Origin: UBA8828 sp046315175
GTDB lineage: Bacteria > Verrucomicrobiota > Verrucomicrobiia > Opitutales > UBA953
Assembly: GCA_046315175.1 (NCBI GenBank)
Contig: JBKDBK010000182.1
Span: forward strand, 1-32,684
Length of the DNA stretch: 32,684 bases
Direction of reading: 5' to 3'
Part shown: positions 23,982-32,684 of the stretch, in pieces
How positions within the stretch are numbered: the stretch's first letter is position 1
How the letters are laid out: each line of letters begins with the position of its first letter
Program-made: the position numbers and the translations under genes
The notes under the pieces: model-generated
Told to the model about the DNA's origin: nothing
The model's database searches: none
Seen by the model: only the letters and a program-made list of their open reading frames with translations

Positions 23982-25883
23982 ATGCACACCACCCCCGGCA
24001 GCTTCCTCAGGACCTTGCGGCGCATGATCGTCTGGGCCGCCGCCTACGGCTTCCTTGTCGCCGTCGCCTTCTGGTTCTCCTACGACCTTAGGTTCTACGA
24101 CAGTCGCCCCGGCTTCTCCGACCCGCGACTCGACCTGGTGATCAGCCAGCGCCCCGATCTGCTGCCGTTTGTGATGGGGCTGAAGCTGATGCTTCTCTGG
24201 GTGTTCGGCCAGTTCCGCGGCATCCTCCAGTATTTCCGCCTGCGCGACGCCGCGCGCCTCACCTTCGCGCTGATGGCCTCCACGGCCGTCCTGCTCGCCC
24301 TCTCGATGTTCAGCTCCGAGATTGATGGCTCGCCCCGCGGCATCCCTCGCGGCGTCATCCTGATCGACTTCAACCTATCGCTTCTGCTGCTCGCCGGCTT
24401 TCGCGTCTTGCTCCGCGTCGGCGCCGAGCGACTGAAGGAAAAGGGCGGGGCGGACACCGGCACGGTTGAGCGGGTTGCCGTTGTCGGCGCAGGCAGTGCC
24501 GGCGCCCAGCTGGTCTCCGAGCTGATCAACCGCCGGGGGCACGGCATCCGACCGGTGTGCTTCCTCGACGACGATTCCGCCAAGCACGGCCTCGAGATCC
24601 ACGGCATACCCGTGGTGGGCGACCCCGACCAGCTCGGCCTGTTCCGCGACCGTCTCAACCTCACCGAGGTGATTCTCGCCCTTCCCTCGGCCTCCATCCG
24701 TCGCATCCGGGAGGTGACGCAGACCTGCGGCCAGCTCGGACTGCGCACGCTGGTCGTGCCCTCCCTGCGCGAGCTTGCAACCGGCCGCGTCCGCGCCTCC
24801 GACATCCGCCCCGTCTCCCTCGAGGACCTGCTCGGGCGCGAGCCCGCCCAGCTCGACAACGCCGCCATCGACGCCATGGTCGAGGGCAAGGTTGTGCTCA
24901 TCACGGGCGCAGGGGGGAGCATCGGGTCCGAGATCGCCCGCCAGGTCGCCTCCCGCCGCCCCGCCCGGCTCCTCGTGCTCGACCAGTGCGAGAACCTCCT
25001 TTACCTCATCGAGCAGGATCTCGTCGAGCTGGGTTTCGGCGCCCTGATCACCCCCTTGGTCGCGGATGTGACCGACCTTCCGCGCATGGCCGCCATCTTT
25101 GAGAAGTACAAGCCCGGCCTTGTCCTTCATGCCGCCGCGCACAAGCACGTGCCCATGATGGAGTCGCAACCCGGCGAGGCCATCAAGAACAACTGCCTAG
25201 GGTCCGACATCGTCGCCCGCCTCGCCTCCGAGCACGGCGCGGAGCGGTTCGTGCTCGTCTCCACCGACAAGGCGATCAACCCGACCAACGCCATGGGGGC
25301 CTCCAAGCGGCTGGCTGAAATCGTCGTGCAGGCCCACCAGGCCCAGCCGGGAAACCGCACGCGATTCATGGCAGTCCGCTTCGGGAACGTCCTCGGCTCC
25401 AGCGGTTCCGTCATCCCCCTTTTTCGCCGTCAGATTGCCACCGGCGGTCCCATCACCGTCACGCATCCCGACGTGCGTCGGTACTTCATGACCATCCCCG
25501 AGGCGGTCGGGCTTGTCCTACAGTCCGCCTCGCTCGGATCCGGCGGGGAAATCTACGTCCTGGATATGGGCGAGCCGCTCAGGATCATCGATGTGGCGCG
25601 CGACCTTGTCCGGCTCTCCGGGCTTCGACCCGACATCGACATCGAGATCCGCATCACCGGGCTCCGCCCCGGCGAGAAGCTCTTCGAGGAGCTCCGCCAT
25701 GTTGGCGAGGAGTTCTCCCCCACTCCCCACCCTCGGATTGCGCGGTTCCTCGCCCAGCCCCTTGCCTACGAGCAGCTGGACAACCTCCTGGCCCGCGTCC
25801 GCGAGCTTGCCTGCGCCGACCGGGATTCCTGCAAGCTGGGCATCCAGGAGTTGGTTCCCGAGTACACGCCCTACCGGGAATGA
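23982..25883 (+). CDS. PglF/WbpM-family nucleotide-sugar 4,6-dehydratase, membrane protein
   Basis: The 633-residue protein has the architecture of membrane-bound UDP-GlcNAc 4,6-dehydratases (PglF, WbpM, CapD family). An N-terminal block has about four transmembrane segments (about 12-140), then a Rossmann-like domain with VVGAGSAGAQLVSEL. The catalytic SDR domain has the NAD motif ITGAGGSIGSEIARQ and HAAAHKHVPMME. VSTDKAINPTNAMGASKR supplies the Ser/Thr, Asp-Lys and Met-x-x-Lys catalytic set of this family, and RFGNVLGSSGSVIP follows. It would make 4-keto-6-deoxy sugars for surface glycans. No glycosyltransferase or aminotransferase genes flank it here. purE follows 54 bp after its stop. Confidence 0.92.
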   Translation: MHTTPGSFLRTLRRMIVWAAAYGFLVAVAFWFSYDLRFYDSRPGFSDPRLDLVISQRPDLLPFVMGLKLMLLWVFGQFRGILQYFRLRDAARLTFALMASTAVLLALSMFSSEIDGSPRGIPRGVILIDFNLSLLLLAGFRVLLRVGAERLKEKGGADTGTVERVAVVGAGSAGAQLVSELINRRGHGIRPVCFLDDDSAKHGLEIHGIPVVGDPDQLGLFRDRLNLTEVILALPSASIRRIREVTQTCGQLGLRTLVVPSLRELATGRVRASDIRPVSLEDLLGREPAQLDNAAIDAMVEGKVVLITGAGGSIGSEIARQVASRRPARLLVLDQCENLLYLIEQDLVELGFGALITPLVADVTDLPRMAAIFEKYKPGLVLHAAAHKHVPMMESQPGEAIKNNCLGSDIVARLASEHGAERFVLVSTDKAINPTNAMGASKRLAEIVVQAHQAQPGNRTRFMAVRFGNVLGSSGSVIPLFRRQIATGGPITVTHPDVRRYFMTIPEAVGLVLQSASLGSGGEIYVLDMGEPLRIIDVARDLVRLSGLRPDIDIEIRITGLRPGEKLFEELRHVGEEFSPTPHPRIARFLAQPLAYEQLDNLLARVRELACADRDSCKLGIQELVPEYTPYRE

Positions 25884-25937
25884 GGGGACCCTAGGTTCGG
25901 GCTTCCCTCCCGGCCCACCCCCCGCACATTGGCGGCC

Positions 25938-26456
25938 ATGGCCCGCAAAGCCCAGCCCCTGGTCGGCATCATCATGGGTTCCCAGTCCGACTGGGAGACA
26001 ATGGAGCACGTCGCCGCCACCCTCCGCCTGCTCGGAGTCGCCCATGAGGCGGAGGTTGTCTCGGCCCATCGCACCCCTCGCAAGCTTGTCGAATACGCCT
26101 CCTCGGCGGCCGCGCGAGGCCTCCGCATCGTCGTCGCCGGGGCCGGGGGCGCCGCCCACCTGCCCGGCATGGTGGCGTCGCTGACCCAGCTGCCGGTCCT
26201 CGGTGTGCCCGTCGTCTCGCGAACCCTCAACGGCCTCGACTCCCTGCTCTCCATCGCGCAGATGCCGGCGGGGATACCCGTGCACACCTTTGCGGTCGGT
26301 CGCGCGGGCGCGGTCAACGCCGCCCTTGGCGCGGCGGCCATCCTCGCGCTGTCCGACCCCGCCTTGGCCCGACGCCTGCGGGCTTTCCGCGAGCGCCAGA
26401 CGCGAGAGGTGCTGGCCAACCCGATTCCCGGCCGCAAGGCCCGTCGCCGTCGATAG
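25938..26456 (+). CDS. purE: 5-(Carboxyamino)imidazole ribonucleotide mutase
   Basis: This 172-residue class I PurE converts N5-CAIR to CAIR in purine synthesis. GSQSDWETM (14-22) binds the phosphate, H44 in SAHRTP is catalytic, and GAGGAAHLPGMVA is the family signature. The ATG at 25938 is preferred over the TTG at 25929. purK follows after 3 bp, giving the standard purEK pair. The upstream neighbour is the dehydratase gene, probably an independent unit. Confidence 0.96.
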   Translation: MARKAQPLVGIIMGSQSDWETMEHVAATLRLLGVAHEAEVVSAHRTPRKLVEYASSAAARGLRIVVAGAGGAAHLPGMVASLTQLPVLGVPVVSRTLNGLDSLLSIAQMPAGIPVHTFAVGRAGAVNAALGAAAILALSDPALARRLRAFRERQTREVLANPIPGRKARRRR

Positions 26457-26459
26457 GCC

Positions 26460-27599
26460 ATGGAAGCGCCCCTCGCGCCCGGCGGCACGATCGGCATCCT
26501 TGGCGGCGGCCAGCTTGGCAGGATGAGCGCCCAGGCGGCCCGGCGGCTCGGCTACACGGTGCGCACCTTCGACCCCTCGCCTGATGCCTGCGCCGCCGCG
26601 GTTTCCGACCTGCATGTCGTCGCTGCCTGGGATGACTTCGACGCGCTCAGGCGCTTCGCCTCCGGCTGCGGACGCGTCACCCTCGAGTTTGAGAACATCC
26701 CCCCGGCTGCCGTTGCCGAGGTCGCACGCATTTGCCCCGCGCACCCGTCCGCCGAGGTTCTCGCGATTTGCCAAAACCGCAGGCGGGAAAAGGAGTTCCT
26801 CCGCGCCGTCGGCATTCCCTGCGCCCCCTTCGAGGTTGTGGAATCGCCCGACGCCCTCGCCCCGGCGATCGCGCGCATCGGTCATCCCTGCGTCCTGAAG
26901 ACCGCCGCCTTTGGCTACGATGGGAAGGGGCAGGTGAAGTTGCCCGATTCCGCCGCCGATTCCGCCGCCGCCTGGGAGCGACTCGGCGGCCTGGTGGCTG
27001 TTCTCGAGGGATGGATACCCTTCGACCTCGAGATCTCCGTCCTCGTTGCCCGCACTGTCGACGGCCGCGCCATCGCCTTTGATCCCGCCGAGAACCTGCA
27101 CCGCAACCACATTCTCCACCTTTCCCTCACGCCTGCCCGCGTCCCGCCTGAACTGGCCGCGCGCGCGCGCGCGCTCGCCCTCCGGGTGGCTGAGCGCATC
27201 GGCCTCGTCGGCCTTCTCGGCGTCGAGATGTTTGTCCGGGGCGACGAGATCCTGGTCAACGAGCTCGCGCCTCGCCCCCACAACAGCGGTCACCAGACCC
27301 TGGAGTGCGCGGCGACAAGCCAGTTCGAGCAGCACATCCGCGCCGTCTGCGGACTCCCCCTGGGGCCAGTCGCCACCACGGCTCCCGCCGCCATGCTCAA
27401 TCTTCTCGGCGACCTCTGGCGCGATGGCCGGGAGCCCGACTGGGGAAAGGTGAGCGCCGTCCCCGGCGCCGCGCTTCACCTTTACGGCAAGGGCAGGGCC
27501 GTCCCGGGGCGCAAGATGGGCCATGTCACCGTGCTGCGGTCCAGCCTGGCCGAGGCCGCCGCCGCCGCCGAGGCGCTGCACGTCGCCCTCGCGGGCTGA
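26460..27599 (+). CDS. purK: 5-(Carboxyamino)imidazole ribonucleotide synthase
   Basis: The 379-residue ATP-grasp enzyme carboxylates AIR with bicarbonate and ATP to give N5-CAIR, the substrate of PurE. GILGGGQLGRM forms the N-terminal Rossmann start. KTAAFGYDGKGQ is the ATP-grasp segment, and VNELAPRPHNSGHQT is the family signature for substrate and Mg2+ binding. It is tightly linked to purE and ends immediately before the convergent membrane-protein gene (stops adjacent). Confidence 0.95.
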   Translation: MEAPLAPGGTIGILGGGQLGRMSAQAARRLGYTVRTFDPSPDACAAAVSDLHVVAAWDDFDALRRFASGCGRVTLEFENIPPAAVAEVARICPAHPSAEVLAICQNRRREKEFLRAVGIPCAPFEVVESPDALAPAIARIGHPCVLKTAAFGYDGKGQVKLPDSAADSAAAWERLGGLVAVLEGWIPFDLEISVLVARTVDGRAIAFDPAENLHRNHILHLSLTPARVPPELAARARALALRVAERIGLVGLLGVEMFVRGDEILVNELAPRPHNSGHQTLECAATSQFEQHIRAVCGLPLGPVATTAPAAMLNLLGDLWRDGREPDWGKVSAVPGAALHLYGKGRAVPGRKMGHVTVLRSSLAEAAAAAEALHVALAG

Positions 27600-28028
27600 T
27601 CAGTCGAGCAGGTCCGGGCGCCGAAGGAACCAGGCGATCGGAGGCTGGGCCATCACCGCGAAGAGCAGGATGGCCTGGAAGATGGGCGGCTTTGCCCGCA
27701 TGCCCACGGCCTTCGCCAGGTAGTTCTTGGCCATCACCTCGCTGATCATCGCCATGGCGAAGACCAGGCTAAGCAGGCCGAGGATGCCCAGCGCCCACCC
27801 CCAGCTGTCCGACCTCATGATGCGCGGCCAAGGGAGCAGCAGGATGGCGCCAAGGGTCACGAAGAGCAGGCAGTCCGCCCGCAGGGCGGCCGGCCAGGTC
27901 ACCGTCGCCGGATCCCAGCGCGGGTAGATGCCGAGGAGGTCGCGCAATCCGGTGGCGATGAGGAGCAGGCCGATGAGGACCGACAGCGTTCGCGCGTGGC
28001 GAAGTCCGGCGGGAAGGGTGTCCGTCAT
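27600..28028 (-). CDS. Small four-helix membrane protein of unknown function
   Basis: This 142-residue hydrophobic protein has about four membrane segments (about 12-28, 46-66, 74-95 and 118-133) and no motif I recognise. The start at 28028 overlaps the prmA stop by 4 bp (ATGA), so it is translated with prmA. Its stop touches the purK stop. It is probably conserved in close relatives, but its role is unknown. Confidence 0.7.
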   Translation of the reverse strand: MTDTLPAGLRHARTLSVLIGLLLIATGLRDLLGIYPRWDPATVTWPAALRADCLLFVTLGAILLLPWPRIMRSDSWGWALGILGLLSLVFAMAMISEVMAKNYLAKAVGMRAKPPIFQAILLFAVMAQPPIAWFLRRPDLLD

Positions 28029-28948
28029 GCCGGCGACTGTGGGGAGGAACGGGCGCTTGGCAAACCCGTCGGACGGAACAGGGCGACGTCCGACCACTCG
28101 CCCATCACCCGGCCGTCCGACCGGCAACCACCCCAGGCGACACGCGCCTTTTCCTCGAAATGGGAGCGCACCCGGGCCTGCTCCGTGGCCAGGATGCCGC
28201 TCAGGGCGAGGACCCCTCCGGGGGCGGTGGATGCGAGCAGGTTATCGGCGTAGATCAGCAGAACGTCGCTGATGATGTTCGCCAGGACCACATCGGCCGC
28301 ACCCGCCCAGGGAAGGCCGGCCTCAAGGCCATGGTGGTCGAACGCCACCGCCTCGGCCGGGATGCCGTTTTCCTCGCGGTTCGCCAGGCTGACCCGCACC
28401 GCCTCCGGGTCGCGGTCAAATCCGGCCACCTGTCCGCAGCCGAGACGGGCTGCGGAGAGAGCGAGGATGCCCGAGCCGCAGCCAGCGTCGGTCACCCGCA
28501 GCGCGCGGGCATCCCTTCCCTCCATGAATTCCATCAGCCGGATCGCGCAGAGCCGGGTCGTCGGGTGGTCGCCGGTTCCAAAGGCCAGCCCCGCGTCGAA
28601 CCAAATCACCGCGGCCTTCGCCGGCACCTCGTGGTTTCCCCTCATCCAGGAGGGAACCCAATGCAGGCGCCCATGGCTCCATGGCTTCAGGTGCTCCTTG
28701 TAGGCTTCCTTCCAGTCGCGGTCGGCCAACTCGCCCATCGGACACGTCTCCGGCAGCCGCCGAAAGGATCTCCGCAGTTCCGCCCAGGCCGCCGCCGCCT
28801 CTTCCCGCGTCTCGAAGTAACCCATCACGTAATGGGGTTTCCCCGGCCCCTCGTGGTACAGCATCCAGCTCGAGCGGGTCAGCCCGCAGAACCAATCCTC
28901 CAGCGGCTGGGTCAGCTCGGCGGGAATCTCCTGGCGTAGCTCGATCAT
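28025..28948 (-). CDS. prmA: Ribosomal protein L11 methyltransferase
   Basis: The 307-residue SAM-dependent enzyme trimethylates L11. The N-terminal L11-recognition part precedes a linker. FDAGLAFGTGDHPTTRLC (with GTGDHPTT at 124-131) and DAGCGSGILALSA (154-166) bind SAM. VVLANIISDVL holds the catalytic N-I-I motif. It overlaps purN by 4 bp upstream (ATGA) and the small membrane-protein gene downstream, forming one operon. Confidence 0.92.
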   Translation of the reverse strand: MIELRQEIPAELTQPLEDWFCGLTRSSWMLYHEGPGKPHYVMGYFETREEAAAAWAELRRSFRRLPETCPMGELADRDWKEAYKEHLKPWSHGRLHWVPSWMRGNHEVPAKAAVIWFDAGLAFGTGDHPTTRLCAIRLMEFMEGRDARALRVTDAGCGSGILALSAARLGCGQVAGFDRDPEAVRVSLANREENGIPAEAVAFDHHGLEAGLPWAGAADVVLANIISDVLLIYADNLLASTAPGGVLALSGILATEQARVRSHFEEKARVAWGGCRSDGRVMGEWSDVALFRPTGLPSARSSPQSPA

Positions 28949-29526
28949 GGCAGGGGGCGCTCGGCCAGGCTTGCGATGACCGAGGGAAGAAGGCGGTGCT
29001 CCGCCTCATGGATGCGCGCGGCGAAGGTCTCCAGCGTGTCGTCCGGCCGCCGCGCCACCTTGCTTTGCCCGAGGTGCGCGCCGCCATCGACCTCGGCCGT
29101 CACCCAGTGGACGGTGCAGCCGCCCTCGGCGGCTCCCGCCCTCCAGGTCTGCCCAATCCCGTCAAGACCCGGGTGATCCGGGAGGAGGCTGGGGTGCAGG
29201 TTGATGATGCGGCGGGGGAAGGCCCGGAGGAATGGCGCCTTCAGCACGCGCATGAATCCCGCCAGCACGATGAGGTCGGCGCCCGCCTCCCGCAGCGCAT
29301 CCGCCCAGGCCTGCTCCCTCTCAGGGGAGAACTTGGTTCGGAAGGGACCGGGGTCGAGGAAGGTGGCGGGCACGCCGAAGCGGGAACCGAGCCCCAGGAT
29401 TTTCGCCTCCGGCAGGTCGGACCAGATGCCAATCACGCGCGCGCACCCCAGGCGCCCCTCCTGCTGGGCAACCAGGACGGCCTCGGCGTTGGAGCCGCGG
29501 CCGGAACCGAGCAGGGCGACGCGCAT
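28945..29526 (-). CDS. purN: Phosphoribosylglycinamide formyltransferase
   Basis: This 193-residue folate-dependent GAR transformylase acts in purine synthesis. The GAR-binding loop is GSGRGSNAEAV (7-17). Catalytic N109, H111 and D147 appear in IINLHPSLLPDHPGL and EVDGGAHLGQSK. The start at 29526 is the only one giving the standard N-terminus MRVALLGSGRGSN. The longer antisense extension under the NamZ gene is rejected. It starts an operon with prmA and the small membrane protein. Confidence 0.95.
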   Translation of the reverse strand: MRVALLGSGRGSNAEAVLVAQQEGRLGCARVIGIWSDLPEAKILGLGSRFGVPATFLDPGPFRTKFSPEREQAWADALREAGADLIVLAGFMRVLKAPFLRAFPRRIINLHPSLLPDHPGLDGIGQTWRAGAAEGGCTVHWVTAEVDGGAHLGQSKVARRPDDTLETFAARIHEAEHRLLPSVIASLAERPLP

Positions 29527-29619
29527 GGGCCGAACCTGCCCGCCCGGACCCCGGCGGGCAAGGGAAAGAGAACGGTTCGACTCGCCACCGTCCGCCGTCC
29601 CTCCACGATCGGCCAACCC

Positions 29620-30882
29620 ATGCTTCGACGCGACTTTCTCCGCCTGGCCGGCCTCGCGACCGGCTCCGCCCTCGTCGCGCCGCCCCTCCTCGCCCAGTCC
29701 GCCCCGCGCGTCAGGCTGGGCATCGATGTCCTCGAGGCCGGCGGATTCCAGCTTCTCCGCGGCGTGCGCTGCGGACTGCTCACGCATTCGGCCGGACTCA
29801 GCGGCGACGGCCGCCGCACCATCGACGTCCTGGCCTCCGCCCCCGGCGTGCGGCTGTCCAAGCTCTTCGGTCCCGAGCACGGCATCGACGGCAAGGCGGC
29901 CGCCGACGTGAAGGTCGGCGACATGCGCGACACGCGCACCCGCCTGCCCGCCTACTCCCTCTACGGCGCCACCCGCCGGCCCACGGCGGCCATGCTCGAG
30001 GGCATCGACACCATGGTGGTCGACCTGCAGGACATCGGCAGCCGCAGCTACACCTATGTCAGCTGCATGCGCTACGTCATCGAGGAGTGCTTCAAGGCGC
30101 CCCGGCCCATCCGCGTCGTCGTCCTCGACCGGCCCAACCCCCTGGGAGGACTCAAGGTGGACGGACCGGGCCTCGACCGAGCCTGGCGCAGCTATGTCGG
30201 CGCCTACCAGACACCCTACGTGCACGGCCTGACCATCGGCGAGCTGGCCCGTTGGGCCGTCGCCACCCCCGGCGTGCTCGAGCTCACGGAGCGCGAGCGC
30301 AGCCGGGGCATCCTCCAGGTTGTCCCGATGGCCGGCTGGAAGCGGGCGATGACCTGGGTCGACACCGGCCTGCGCTGGGTCCCCACCTCGCCCCGCATCC
30401 CCAGCGTCCAGGCCGCCATCGGCTATGCCATGACCGGGCTCGGCTGCCAGCTCGGCGACTTCCGCCACGGCCACGGGCTCGAGCAACCCTTCCGCTTCCT
30501 CTCCTATCCGCGTCGCCGGGGCGAGGAGATCGCCTCCGCCCTCAACGGCCGCATTCCCGGATTGCGCCTCGACCCTCGCGTCATGTCGGACGGCACCTCC
30601 GGCGTCTACACCACCATCACCGACTGGAACGCCTGCCGGCCTTGCGCCCTCTCCGCCCACCTTCTCCGACAGGCCTGCGCTTGGGGCCCCAATCCCTTTG
30701 CCGCCGCCGGCAAATCCGACCGGGAGCTCTTCATCAAGCACTGGGGCAGGGAGGCCGACTTCGAGTCCTTCCGCCGCCTCGGCGCCCGCGCCCCCGTCGA
30801 GCAATGGACGCGCGCCTGGGAGCAGGAGGCCGCGGCGTTCCGTGTCGCCACTGCTGCGAGCCGCCTCCCGGCCTACGCCTGA
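29620..30882 (+). CDS. NamZ-like DUF1343 protein with Tat signal (probable exo-beta-N-acetylmuramidase)
   Basis: The 420-residue exported protein starts with a twin-arginine signal MLRRDFLRLAGLATGSALVA, cleavage probably after AQS near residue 28. The mature part matches DUF1343 (NamZ): FGPEHGIDGKAAADVKVGD, LPAYSLYGATRRPT, VDLQDIGSRSYTYVSCM and VLDRPNPLGGLKVDGP. YVHGLTIGELARW and LGDFRHGHGLEQPF follow. NamZ releases MurNAc from peptidoglycan fragments for cell-wall recycling (established for the characterised member). Substrate here is inference. ATG 29620 is chosen because the signal peptide begins there. It is divergent from purN and converges on purF, with 10 bp between stops. Confidence 0.87.
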   Translation: MLRRDFLRLAGLATGSALVAPPLLAQSAPRVRLGIDVLEAGGFQLLRGVRCGLLTHSAGLSGDGRRTIDVLASAPGVRLSKLFGPEHGIDGKAAADVKVGDMRDTRTRLPAYSLYGATRRPTAAMLEGIDTMVVDLQDIGSRSYTYVSCMRYVIEECFKAPRPIRVVVLDRPNPLGGLKVDGPGLDRAWRSYVGAYQTPYVHGLTIGELARWAVATPGVLELTERERSRGILQVVPMAGWKRAMTWVDTGLRWVPTSPRIPSVQAAIGYAMTGLGCQLGDFRHGHGLEQPFRFLSYPRRRGEEIASALNGRIPGLRLDPRVMSDGTSGVYTTITDWNACRPCALSAHLLRQACAWGPNPFAAAGKSDRELFIKHWGREADFESFRRLGARAPVEQWTRAWEQEAAAFRVATAASRLPAYA

Positions 30883-30892
30883 GGGAAGCTCC

Positions 30893-32684
30893 TCAGTAGG
30901 CGCGCCCGTCGCGCTTCTCCCAGAAGTTCATGTAAGCCCGGTTGAGCACCGCCAGGCCGCCAGGCGTGGGGTAGTCGCCGGTGAAATACCAGTCGCCCCC
31001 GCTGCCTGGACAGGACCGGTGCAGGTCCGGGATGGACTGGAAGATGAGGACCAGCTCGCCTTTCCAGTCGCAACGCGAGGGGTAGACGAGCTCCGCCGCC
31101 TTGCGGGCGACCTGGGCGTCGTCAAACGCCCCGTAAATGCGGGCCACATGGTTGGTCATCTCCGCCGCCGGACGCGGCGCCTGCGCCGCGCAGGCCTCGT
31201 AGACCTCGCGCAGGAGGTCGCGCTTGCCCGTCTCCTCGCAGAGCGCGACCGCCGCTTGGAAGGCGAGGAATTTGCCCATCTCCGACATGTCGATGCCGTA
31301 GCAGTCCGGGTAGCGGATCTGGGGAGCGGTGGAGGCGATGACGATGCGCGCCGGATTGGGCCGGGCGAGGATGCGGAGGATGGATTGGCGCAGGGTCGTC
31401 CCGCGGACGATGGAGTCGTCGACGCAGACCAGGGTGTCGCCCGCGCGCACCGTGCCGTAGCTGATGTCGTAGACGTGCGAGGCCATCTGCACGCGGCTGC
31501 GCTCCTGCGAGATGAAGGTGCGCAGCTTCACGTCCTTGTGCGCGACCTTGTCCCCCCGGGGCCAGTTGCCGAGGATCAGCTGGTCGAGCAGCGCCTCGTC
31601 CAGCCGTCCCGCCTGGTGCGCCTCCAGGATGTCGCGCCGCACCTCGACCCGCCGGCGCCGGCGCAGCTCCTCCATCAGCCCGTACCAGGCGATCTCCGCC
31701 GTATTGGGGATGTAGGAGAAGACCGCCTTCCCGTAGTCGCCGCCGATGGCCTCGACCACGCGGTCGGCCAGGGCCGCCCCGAGCGCCTTGCGCTCGAGGT
31801 AGATCTCGGGGTCGTTGCCCCGCGAGAAGTAGATGCGCTCAAAGGAGCAGTGCGCCTTGCGGCCCGCGGGCAAGATGCGCTCGACCGAGACGCGTCCGTC
31901 CGCCTTGACGATGACCGCGGTGCCGGGCTCGACCTCGCGCACCTCGGCTTGCTCCGCGCCGAGGATGGTCATCAGGGCGACCCGCTCCGAGGCGACCGCC
32001 ACCGTGTCCTCCGTCCTCACCCACCAGCAGGGGCGGATGCCGTTGGGGTCGCGCAGGACGAAGGCGTCGCCGTTGCCGACCGCGCCGATGATGGCATACC
32101 CGCCGTCCCACTCCCGGGAGGCGTGGCGGAGGACGTTCCCCAGGTCGAGGTCGCGCGAGATCGCGGCCTGTAGCTCCTGGCCCGCCAGGCCTGCCGCCTT
32201 GTGGCGCTGGAAGAGGCGGTCGTGCTCCTCGTCGAGCCAGAAGCCGACCTCCTCCAGGATCGACTGGGTGTCGGTCGAGTGGATGACGTGCGCGCCCCGC
32301 TTGCCCAGCGTCCGGTTGAGCGCCTCGGTGTTGGTCAGGTTGAAGTTGCCCGCGAGCAGGAGGTTGCGCGTCGGCCAGATGGACTTGCGCGCGTAGGGGT
32401 GGCAGGCGCCGGCGTCCGCCGCCCCCGAGGTGGCGTAGCGCAGGTGGCCGAGCAACAGCTCGCCGCCGTAGTCGAAGTGCCGCTTCACCGTCTCGCCCAG
32501 CTCGGGCACGATGAGACCGTCCCTGACCTTGGCGCTGTAGTCGCGCAGCTGGCGCGCGTAGATCTGGGTCAACCCTTGCCCGCCCACCTCCCGGTCGCGG
32601 AACAGGAAGGCCTCGCCGTTCTCGGCCGCGATCTTCACGCAGCCGATGCCCGCGCCGTCCTGTCCGCGGTTGTGCTGCTTCTCC
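30893..32684 (-). CDS. purF: Amidophosphoribosyltransferase, long form; N-terminus outside window
   Basis: The 596 residues present start the purine pathway by converting PRPP and glutamine to phosphoribosylamine. The first visible residues, EKQHNRGQDGAG, follow the N-terminal nucleophile Cys region, which is cut off. The PRPP motif VCVDDSIVRGTTLR is clear, as are LLGHLRYATSG and DPNGIRPC of the glutaminase half. With the missing N-terminus the protein exceeds 600 residues, longer than the ~500 of E. coli PurF. It resembles the long form seen in Bacteroidota and Verrucomicrobiota. A C-terminal extension after the PRTase core ends in LNRAYMNFWEKRDGRAY. The gene is open at the right edge. Confidence 0.92.
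   Translation of the reverse strand, partial: EKQHNRGQDGAGIGCVKIAAENGEAFLFRDREVGGQGLTQIYARQLRDYSAKVRDGLIVPELGETVKRHFDYGGELLLGHLRYATSGAADAGACHPYARKSIWPTRNLLLAGNFNLTNTEALNRTLGKRGAHVIHSTDTQSILEEVGFWLDEEHDRLFQRHKAAGLAGQELQAAISRDLDLGNVLRHASREWDGGYAIIGAVGNGDAFVLRDPNGIRPCWWVRTEDTVAVASERVALMTILGAEQAEVREVEPGTAVIVKADGRVSVERILPAGRKAHCSFERIYFSRGNDPEIYLERKALGAALADRVVEAIGGDYGKAVFSYIPNTAEIAWYGLMEELRRRRRVEVRRDILEAHQAGRLDEALLDQLILGNWPRGDKVAHKDVKLRTFISQERSRVQMASHVYDISYGTVRAGDTLVCVDDSIVRGTTLRQSILRILARPNPARIVIASTAPQIRYPDCYGIDMSEMGKFLAFQAAVALCEETGKRDLLREVYEACAAQAPRPAAEMTNHVARIYGAFDDAQVARKAAELVYPSRCDWKGELVLIFQSIPDLHRSCPGSGGDWYFTGDYPTPGGLAVLNRAYMNFWEKRDGRAY

Noticed and set aside
29527..30804. N-terminal extension of the purN frame under the NamZ gene
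   Set aside because: The translation is low-complexity and antisense to a well-supported gene; PurN starts naturally at 29526.
25938..32684. A single purine operon
   Set aside because: purEK run rightwards, purN and purF leftwards in separate units split by NamZ; it is a neighbourhood, not one operon.

Overview
This is a high-GC bacterial chromosome segment, densely packed with housekeeping genes. It is most likely from a member of the Verrucomicrobiota (Opitutales-like). That placement is my inference from protein types: a DUF5069 protein, a long 'Bacteroidetes/Verrucomicrobia-style' PurF, the DnaN N-terminus and the general gene mix. No rRNA, CRISPR array, prophage or insertion sequence was seen. 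Many neighbours overlap by 4 bp (ATGA), so several compact operons are clear.

Left part (1-7.7 kb). lysA and a partial fungal-type cystathionine gamma-synthase gene run leftwards. Divergent from them are mnmE and mnmG, the tRNA wobble-uridine modification pair. The 3' two thirds of mnmG and the following spacer are much lower in GC than everything around them. They carry two identical, perfect 16-bp ParB-type parS palindromes, one inside mnmG and one 9 bp after its stop, although no parA or parB gene lies in the window. An OmpR/PhoB-type response regulator and a PhoR-like kinase follow.

Middle (7.6-17.5 kb). A tRNA-Gly(GCC) and an operon of CcsA/HemX-like protein, hemA, an NtrC-type regulator and a PstS-like binding protein run leftwards. 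Divergent from this operon is a plus-strand run. It begins with two paralogous QueC-like PP-loop ATPase proteins of unknown function flanking a DUF5069 gene. A secreted thioredoxin-like protein, a low-molecular-weight phosphatase, a lone RelE-like protein and pssA come next. A 258-bp spacer with several near-consensus DnaA boxes and an AT-rich patch then precedes dnaN and is a candidate origin or DnaA-controlled promoter.

Right part (17.5-32.7 kb). dnaN converges on a leftward operon of tyrA, a fused aroA-cmk gene and plsC. A membrane-anchored FGE-like protein, a PglF/WbpM-type nucleotide-sugar dehydratase, purE and purK follow on the plus strand. purN, prmA and a small membrane-protein gene form a minus-strand operon. 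A Tat-exported NamZ-like (DUF1343) protein and a partial purF close the window. Four purine genes (purE, purK, purN, purF) therefore sit within about 7 kb.

The most interesting points are the parS pair in the low-GC mnmG tract without parAB, the tandem QueC-like proteins, and the possible origin next to dnaN. mnmEG, parS and dnaN together suggest an origin-proximal location, although the base skew I sampled does not support that cleanly.
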